Assembly (NCBI GenBank): GCA_904063045.1
Contig: CAJFCJ010000046.1
Location: forward strand, 176,028 to 240,027
DNA: 64,000 nt
Source of the DNA: Dimorphilus gyrociliatus
Lineage: Eukaryota; Annelida; Polychaeta; Dinophilidae
Reading direction: 5' to 3'
Below the pieces are notes generated by a model. The model was not told the origin of the DNA, searched no databases, and saw only the letters and a list, made by a program, of their open reading frames with translations. A program made the position numbers and the translations under genes. Below are positions 57,843-64,000 of this stretch, piece by piece. Every line of letters begins with the position of its first letter. Positions within the stretch are counted from its first letter, which is position 1.

Positions 57843-59612
57843 ATGGAATTAAAACATATTCGGCTTTTTCTTTCGTTTTTTCTTGTTTTTTGTTCAAGTA
57901 ATCCAAAAATTTTAACTAACAAACAAATTGCCAACAGAATAGATGAATATGTTGGTGGTCTTGTAAAATGTAGAAAATTTATTGGAGCCAATTTAGCAGT
58001 TGTCAGAAATGGAAAGCATTATTTTAACTAAAGGTTATGGTTTGGCTAATGTAAGGAGGAATGAATCTGTTACATCTAATACCAAATTTCCTATTGCCTC
58101 AATCACTAAGAGCTTTCACACTAGTAGTAGTGAAATTACTAACAGAGAAACAATAAGGAGAAAATTTTCCAAGTTAAAACTATTAAGATACCACTTTTCT
58201 TTCAGATTAAGCATCAATACAAAAGTTAAGGAATTATGGTCAGGATATACAGCCTGGTCTGGATATAGCTATCATGATTTGACACTCAGGGATTTTCTTA
58301 CTCATACAATGGGGTTCCTAGACACAATTATATTTTGGTTTTATGAGGACAGAATAGAGACAATATAGTGAATAAGATCAGATTTTTAAGACCAAATTTA
58401 TCGCCAAGAATTGAACATCAATATAATAATTTATTTTATGTATTGAGTGGTAAAATTACTGAAGAGATTGCCAACAATTGGAAAGAATGGGAAAATCTTA
58501 TTGAAGATAGTTTCTTTAAACCTATTGGAATGGAAAATTCTGGTTTCTAACATAAACAAGACAATTATAATGGTTTTGTTTCACCATATGCTCCCTCTTT
58601 TAATGGAACACATGGCAACCTTGTCAAATATCCAGCTGATGTTTGGAGGTGTGAGACTTTTTCCTCTTGTTGTTCTCATTTTTCTTATCATAAACCTTTG
58701 CATTGTACAAGACATTCTTTTCAATTACACAGAAATGTTTGCAGGGCTGGACCATCAGGTTCCATTGTTTCTACAGCAAATGATATGCGTAAATGGTTAG
58801 CAATGATTGTGAACAAAGGTGTTGCCCTGAACAGTAAAAGGATTCTATCAGAAGAAGCGATTGAACATGTATTTGCTAATGAGATATCATTTAATGATTT
58901 CATACCAGAACTATTAGGTAACAAACCAGAATTAGGTAACAGAACAAGTTATGGTCTAGGCTATTGGAATGGATATCAATCTGGTGTTGAATTTCATCAA
59001 CATGGAGGTGATTCAACTGGTTTCCATTCAACTCATATTCTTATAAGATCAATCAAATCTGGTTTTTCTTTTTCAACAAATTATGGCCAACAATCACTTG
59101 AAAGAGCAATTTTGGAAAGTTCTATTCATGATATTCTCAAGGGAAGAGATTCATCAATCTCCTTAGTAAAGGCTTGTAATTCTGCCTTACATGAGAATCA
59201 CAATTCTGATACAACATTTCCAAACAAAAGAAATATTCCAAAATATTCTGAACTATTAAAAAAACAAAGATTTAACAACGAAAATATTACAAAATATACT
59301 GGTAAATATGATAATTGGGTCTATGGATTTATCAGTATTAAAAGTACTGGTGCTGCCATCTTTCGGCTATCTCTAGATTATGGAAATATGGGACAATTTA
59401 ACCTATTACCATCTGAAAAAAATATGTATATTGGAATTTGTAAACCTGGGCCTAGTGCACTAATACCGGATATGATTTTTCATTTTGGAGATGAACAAAA
59501 TGGAAAAATGAACAAACTAGTGGCATTTTCATTTGAGATATCCGATCCACCAATATTTGAAAGAGCATTAGGTCCAGAACCACCAGTTAATCATGAAAAA
59601 TGTATTGATTAA
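57843..59612 (+). pseudogene. Secreted serine beta-lactamase-like (class C/LACTB-type) protein, broken in several places
   Basis: It starts MELKHIRLFLSFFLVFCSS, a signal peptide. Catalytic motifs are visible: S-x-x-K as FPIASITKSF, Y-x-N as EHQYNNLFYVLSG and the third motif as FHQHGGDSTGF. A DUF3471-like C-terminal beta domain follows (NITKYTGKYDNWVYGF), ending HEKCID and stop. Lesions: an extra C at about 58017 (RNGK then IILTKGYG), a missing stretch after KSF, a frame change at about 58367 (RIETI then NKIRFLRPN), and a TAA after ENSGF at 58548-58550. The intron at about 58652-58743 still splices cleanly (ADVWR/AGPSGSIVS). Animal members include mitochondrial LACTB and shell-matrix gigasin-6; the signal peptide favours a secreted form. 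Confidence 0.75.
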
Positions 59613-60038
59613 TTTATTTAGAGAATTAAAATAGTTTGGTCCTATGCCTAGAGATGTCGTTAGTTTGACTTTGAAGAAAATAATCATTGTAGTATGAGAG
59701 ATTGCCTCTTGAACTATTCTAAAAAATTCCTGAAATTAGGGAATATTGTCTAATTTTGTATTCACTTTAAAATTCAAAAAAATCCAATAGTTAACAGGAT
59801 TTTTTCCACTTCATGCTCGTTAACCTTCAGTTCAGACCTACATAAACAAAAGAATATTGTAATAAAAATTTTCCTAAAACCATAAATGCCAAAAACCTTA
59901 CATTGAACTTTAGCCTAGAAAGCAAAACCTCATTTTTTAAATCAATATTCTATTGTTATTGAAAATAGCTAACTGCTTCACAAATGATATAATATATTCC
60001 ATCTTAGTGTGTTTAATATAAATGTTCAATAATACGTA
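59613..60038. other. Intergenic, no feature seen
   Basis: No gene. 59850-59935 (ccataaatgccaaaaacctt, ctagaaagcaaaacctca) resembles the interior of the MITE at 44957. Confidence 0.35.
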
Positions 60039-60112
60039 GCTTCCATAGCTCAATTGGTTAGAGCGTCATGCTAAAAGTGTGAATGTCCTGGATTCGACCC
60101 CCAGTGGGACCA
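60039..60112 (+). tRNA. tRNA-Ile-like gene or pseudogene with AAA anticodon
   Basis: The body follows eukaryotic tRNA-Ile: TAGCTCAATTGGTTAGAGCG D-arm, TCATG/TGTGA anticodon stem and acceptor ending TGGGACC with A discriminator. The anticodon loop is CTAAAAG, which puts AAA (Phe) at 34-36 instead of the AAT of tRNA-Ile(AAT). Mismatches occur at acceptor pair 2-71 (C-C) and at 53-61 in the T stem (A-C), where G53-C61 is nearly invariant. A T6 run just downstream (60117-60122) fits a Pol III terminator. Probably a decaying tRNA. Confidence 0.65.
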
Positions 60113-60220
60113 ATAATTTTTTGCTTCCAATTGACAGTGTATATAAAACAATGAGGAAATAATGTCTGAAGTGGTGTCAGCTTTTCCCCAAAATAGAATT
60201 TCACTGATTTTAATTACAAC

Positions 60221-60438
60221 AAAAAAAGGGATGCGACAGAAAAACAAATGACTACTTTAACCCTAACCCTAACCCATCACTAGGTTGTACCTAACCTTTT
60301 CCAATAGCCCTAACCCTAGGAGGAGAGCCTCCTAAGTAGAATTCAATTGCTGTATTCTGCTTCCTCACCATATTTCAATCAAAAATCTATCCTTCAAATT
60401 TCTCATTCATGGACTTTTCTGTCGACCCCCAAAAAAAG
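60221..60438 (+). mobile_element. Family F short element, copy 6, with 8-bp target duplication
   Basis: AAAAAAAG flanks both sides (60221-60228 and 60431-60438). The element (60229-60430) starts ggatgcgacag and ends ctgtcgaccccc, with ccctaaccctaaccc at about 60261 and ccctaaccctaggagg near 60308. An 8-bp duplication is the same size as that of MULE element B. Confidence 0.85.
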
Positions 60439-61220
60439 CCATAGTGATGGATTGTTTTTATTATGGTTCTTGTATACTATTCAACATGCTGAATGGAAAA
60501 TTCGAATTGCTAGTAAAAATTTAATAATGAAATCTAGATATGTAAAGATGTTGTTACAAAATGAAACGAGAGACACAGAAAGAATATTGCAAATAAAAAT
60601 TAGACATGCTTTGAGAATAAAGAAAACTGGTATCCATCACTTTGGAAATATTTTGAGTTTTGTTATAATTTTTTTGAATATCTCCAACTGCTAAATATAT
60701 TATTGATTTTAATCTTAAACTAAATCCCTTGTTCTGCGTTATTGAAATTTTATAATTAAATTGGAAATCTTAAGGTCCAAAGTAGACCTAAATGTTGTAA
60801 AATATACTGAAGTGTCCTAAAATGTTGAATGTCTTAAAAAAGCCAAAATGTCATTTCATCAGCAGAGGAAAATGTAAAAGATTGAGGTAATTGATATTTC
60901 TATTCAGGTGCAATATCTAGATCATAAACCATTTGGATCAAATACTGTAACATTAGAAATGGCTGTTAAAAAATTGCAAGTGTAACAGAAAGATTAGTAA
61001 AATTTATCAATTTAATTTTGTAGTGGTCGTGATATTCAGCAAAATATATACCCAATGATTCACGTTTATAAGTGAAATTTCCTTAATAGTCATCCTGGTA
61101 TGAAACTATTTTTAGCAAAGTACAGTTAAATTTATACTTGATTCAATTCTAGCAAGTGGAATACAGTAAGATAAGGCTTATCAAATATTTTATCTTAAAA
61201 CTGAATATATGATAACAGTA
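60439..61220. other. Intergenic, weak coding-like stretches
   Basis: 60450-60694 holds an open frame (LIMKSRYVKMLLQNETRDTE, HHFGNILSFVIIFLNI) of unknown origin with no start outside the inserted element. 60905-60985 has a short open stretch (QYLDHKPFGSNTVTLEMAVK). Neither is convincing. Confidence 0.3.
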
Positions 61221-61221
61221 T

Positions 61222-61236
61222 CAATATATATATATA
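61222..61236 (+). promoter_or_regulatory. TATA-like element of the micro-exon gene
   Basis: caATATATATATATAgc lies about 75 bp upstream of the ATG at 61305. A cttccattacag, usable as a splice acceptor, lies between them, so an upstream or trans-spliced leader exon is also possible. Confidence 0.4.
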
Positions 61237-61304
61237 GCTAACCTACTCATACAGTCGCTTCGATCTTTCCATTACAGATCACAGGACTGAAAAAAAAAGA
61301 GATT

Positions 61305-62090
61305 ATGACGTCACAAGGTCCTCCAGATTATTTTACTGCTGTGGTAATTTTTATTTATTGTTCAAGCTATAATATATCTGTGAAAAAATTACAAATCTCC
61401 TATTTTCTTGCTTAGGGTTATAATCCAACTATAACAAGCACCAATGATGTAAGCATATATTTACTTAATTATTAATGTTGTCCCACATTGTATAAATGTT
61501 TTTCATTCTTAGACTTCCACAATTACCTTTTGCAACAATGATAATGTAAGTCTATAAAAAATGGTCATAATATTTTATGCATACCTCTTCTATCTTTCTA
61601 TTCAATTAATAAAACAATTGAATTTTTCTTTATTAATCATTAGGGAAATTCCTTCACAATTACTAGAAGTGATCCAGTAAGTCTCTTTTTAGTAACATTT
61701 TTTTATACTAATGATGCTGATATGTTTCTCTTCTTCCCTAATCACCAATAGCAGATGCCTGATAGGGCTATAAATACAACTGGTCACGTAAGTACTCAAC
61801 TTTAAGGGAAATACAAGTGTAAATTGTTATTTTTACAGATTGCTGATGCGACTTTAAAGACAACTGGAAATGTTTGTATTTTTTAAATATTTTTGAAGAA
61901 CAGAGGCTTATTTATTTTTTACATTAAAGGTTGTTGAAACTGCTTTAGATACTTTGGCTAAGGTAACTTTCTAACATTTCATGTAATTCAATTTATTGAA
62001 AAGTATTTAACATTTTAAAATTAGATTGCTGGTTCAATAATTAAATTTCCGTTTACTGTTTTGGATGTTGCTTTCCCAAAAAAGAGTTAA
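61305..62090 (+). CDS. Micro-exon gene: eight exons, six of exactly 33 bp, 100-residue protein
   Basis: I do not recognise the protein. Exons: 61305-61343 (39 bp, MTSQGPPDYFTAV), 61416-61448, 61513-61545, 61644-61676, 61755-61787, 61839-61871, 61930-61962 (each 33 bp), and 62025-62090 (66 bp including TAA). All seven introns are GT-AG, 51-98 bp, and all lie in phase 0, so each internal exon adds or removes exactly 11 residues. The acceptor of exon 5 is a tandem TAG-CAG; the second site gives 33 bp, the first 36. The modules share a pattern: a small residue at position 5, an aliphatic one at 6, polar Ser/Thr/Asn at 8-10 (GYNPTITSTND, GNSFTITRSDP, IADATLKTTGN). There is no signal peptide and only one cysteine. 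The C-terminus is hydrophobic then basic (FPFTVLDVAFPKKS). A lipid- or self-associating helix or strand repeat is possible; function is unknown. Confidence 0.75.
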
Positions 62091-62205
62091 AGATTGAAAT
62101 GTATAGGTTAAGTACAGAAAAACTCAAAATTCAAATTTCATCTTTTAAAAATTGACACACTGTTTGTCTTGTTGAATTTTTTTCTGTTTTTTCTTCTAAG
62201 TTACT

Positions 62206-62211
62206 AATAAA
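62206..62211 (+). terminator. Polyadenylation signal AATAAA of the micro-exon gene
   Basis: AATAAA about 115 bp after the stop at 62088-62090; the first such signal downstream in this strand. Confidence 0.5.
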
Positions 62212-63124
62212 GATATGAAAATTGTATCTAGACTGCAACTTCATTTTCATCCCAACTGAGTTCCTCAAAATGAATGTTTTACACATTTGACAAATTTGTT
62301 AAAATGCCTTTTATAAAGATAGATTAGCTGGTGGGAGCAGATGAAACTGTACCTGGTTGAAATCCTATCCAGTAAGAGTGAAACTGTAGCTGACACAACA
62401 CAAATTAAGGGAAATTTTTTAATAAAAGTCATAATTTATTATATTCAATACAAGTCAGTGTGCTGTTAAATGTCAAAAGTTGATACTCCCAAAAAAGACA
62501 ATGGCTATCTAATTAGCTTGGAGAAAGCTTTACAACTGCTCTTATAATTAGACAAAACACAAAGAGAATAAATGTTAACAGAGAGCTTTCTTTCTTTTAA
62601 TTTAGTACTATCTTGAATGAATTGTCTTTAAAGAGACTCTGATTTCAATTTCCTAAGTAAACTTTCAAGATTAGCAAAAGCCTTTAATTCAGATAAGAAA
62701 GTAAGAGTAGGCTTGTCCCAATGACTTTTATTTTCATGTTTAGGATTTAATGAAAATAGCTTTTATAAGTAAAACGCGCTATTACTTTCTGCCATAGTCA
62801 GTGCTGTTCCCATTGTTTATGGCTACCTTTATGGAAATATATAAGTGATAAATAAAGAAATTTTTAAACTATCAAATTCAATGAAATTACGCGGTGTTGT
62901 AATCAGAATATATTGGAAATGGGTATTTCTAAAACGTAAAATATACTAGCGTCTGTATGCAAGAAAAGAATTGAATTATAATTATTTACTAAAATGAATT
63001 GGTGACTGATTGCCAATTGGAAGGGCGTGACAAATTGGAAAAGACATGAATTGGAGTTAAAAATTTACCTAAAAAGTAGGAAAGATAAAAGAAATATTTA
63101 GCCATTTTCAGTACAGTTTACTTT
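62212..63124. other. Intergenic, no feature seen
   Basis: About 0.9 kb of AT-rich sequence; no ORF, tRNA or repeat recognised. Confidence 0.4.
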
Positions 63125-63128
63125 ATGA

Positions 63129-63764
63129 TGTACTGCTCTTGCTGGCAAAATTTATGCGTTTGCAAGTTATAACAATACTGATTCTGCTCGAACCTTTTAA
63201 ACAAATGTTTAAAATAAAATGGTTTATTCGCAATAATAATACTTAAGCAAGTAACAATATGAGAGTTCAATAGCAGAGTAGATAGTTCGTAATAGCAGGC
63301 TGCCAAATTACCAAACTGTCTTCCAATGTTGAGGAGTAGATGGATGGTTCCAGTCGAGGTTGTTTCCAGGTGATCTTCCCAGGTCCTTGGATCCAGATGG
63401 AAGCTCAATGCAGAATGAGAATAGTGAGGATTTATATACTTTGAGGTTTGCCTCTGACATCCAATCATCACTTTACAGTTGCCAAAATGTGTAGTTCATA
63501 TTTATGTTTAGTAACAGGATGTAACAAGGTTGAACATTTAGGAAGGTTAATTGAATTATAACTTGGCGACACCCTAGGCAAGTTAATTAAATTATAACTT
63601 GGCCAAACCTTTATTGATAATTAAAGATGAGCCTTGAAGCTGACTAATAAGACTTATGTTTGGCCAATGTTATAGCATTTTCTTGCATAGGTTTTAAGAT
63701 GTACATGTATAAGTTGCATCAAATAATACAGTTCAACCATGTAAAATATAACCAAAGTTGTACA
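63129..63764 (-). mobile_element. Solo LTR, full length 636 bp (family LTR-1), minus strand
   Basis: The plus strand reads TGTACTGC...GTTGTACA, the reverse complement of the copy at 33492-34127 and the same length, at very high identity. It is flanked by ATGA (63125-63128 and 63765-63768). No pol gene remains. The small ORF at 63118-63471 is just the LTR. Confidence 0.9.
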
Positions 63765-63768
63765 ATGA

Positions 63769-64000
63769 TCATCAAACAAAACCTTTTATCAGATGCATAT
63801 AAAAACCTAGATGGATACTCTTGTATGTCGAAACTAACAAATCAAAAATACATTGAAGACAGATTGCTGATAGAGCCAATCCGTACATGTAAGACAGATA
63901 AGAAAGGTCTAGGAGTTGTGATTACAACTGTGTCACCTTCTCTAGAGATCCTTGGGTAAGTCTGTAAAGGTATAGCTTCTGGTTCAGGAGCTGATTGTTG
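63769..64000 (+). other. Window end, short open stretch
   Basis: 63790-63958 is open in one frame (DAYKNLDGYSCMSKLTNQKY, RLLIEPIRTCKTDKKGLG) and followed by ggGTAAGTctg, a good splice donor, so an exon of an unknown gene may end here at about 63955. Confidence 0.4.

Noticed and set aside
60160-60520. 51-codon ORF that becomes continuous when family F copy 6 is removed
   Set aside because: Short, no known motif, overlaps a low-complexity A run; continuity over 17 flanking codons can be chance.
63118-63471. 117-residue minus-strand ORF
   Set aside because: Lies wholly in the solo LTR; the homologous copies at 33492 and 2630 do not conserve the frame.

Overview
The window is AT-rich animal (metazoan) nuclear DNA. 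The evidence is a CARD-NACHT-LRR gene, 7TM receptors with LDLa and LRR ectodomains, Ly6/uPAR, SRCR, C-type lectin and F5/8-type domains, and an ITIH C-terminal domain. Introns are mostly 50-140 bp with GT-AG ends, the stop codons are standard, and TTAGGG-like repeats are scattered through the sequence. I cannot name the species. Short introns, NLR decay and many transposons suggest a compact invertebrate genome. Several genes carry single-base frameshifts, some in homopolymers, so either many are pseudogenes or the assembly has residual indels.

Layout. 1-2.3 kb: the 3' part of a secreted, cysteine-rich furin-repeat protein ending in a Ly6-like domain and a GPI-type tail. 2.3-9 kb: transposon remnants (solo LTR, Tc1-like, a PHD-FLYWCH-MULE element) cutting a RING-LRR gene. 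9.6-9.9 kb: an intact two-exon gene for a 67-residue secreted peptide (minus strand). 10.4-18.2 kb: decayed LRR genes, a BEL/Pao fragment, Tc1 and MULE remnants, and a pseudo-copy of a receptor exon found intact at 43.5 kb. 19.1-20.9 kb: ZYG11/ZER1-like LRR gene remnant. 21-24.9 kb: a MULE element, an ITIH C-terminal fragment and other repeats. 25.3-26.2 kb: an intact five-exon two-module Ly6/uPAR GPI protein (minus). 27-29 kb: more transposon pieces. 29.4-34.9 kb: one decayed CARD-NACHT-LRR gene carrying two later insertions, a MULE with an 8-bp target duplication and a solo LTR with a 4-bp duplication; both excise in silico to restore the LRR frame. 36.6-38 kb: a broken GPCR and a tiny ORF. 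39.1-41.3 kb: a multi-domain F5/8-type lectin gene (minus). 43-55 kb: a cluster of cell-surface receptor genes (type II receptor, SRCR, CTLD, LDLa-LRR-7TM). 56-59.6 kb: a truncated rhodopsin-like GPCR and a broken serine beta-lactamase-like gene. 60 kb: an isoleucine-type tRNA body with an AAA anticodon. 61.3-62.1 kb: a micro-exon gene in which six consecutive internal exons are each exactly 33 bp. 63.1-63.8 kb: another intact solo LTR.

The two standout themes are (1) the micro-exon gene at 61305-62090, whose protein of exactly 100 residues is built from phase-0, 11-codon exons, and (2) a group of PHD-FLYWCH MULE-like transposons whose terminal inverted repeats are arrays of short iterated motifs of the general form GG-A-rich-ACGTCC. 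Short non-autonomous elements with the same end motif contain telomere-like CCCTAA runs.
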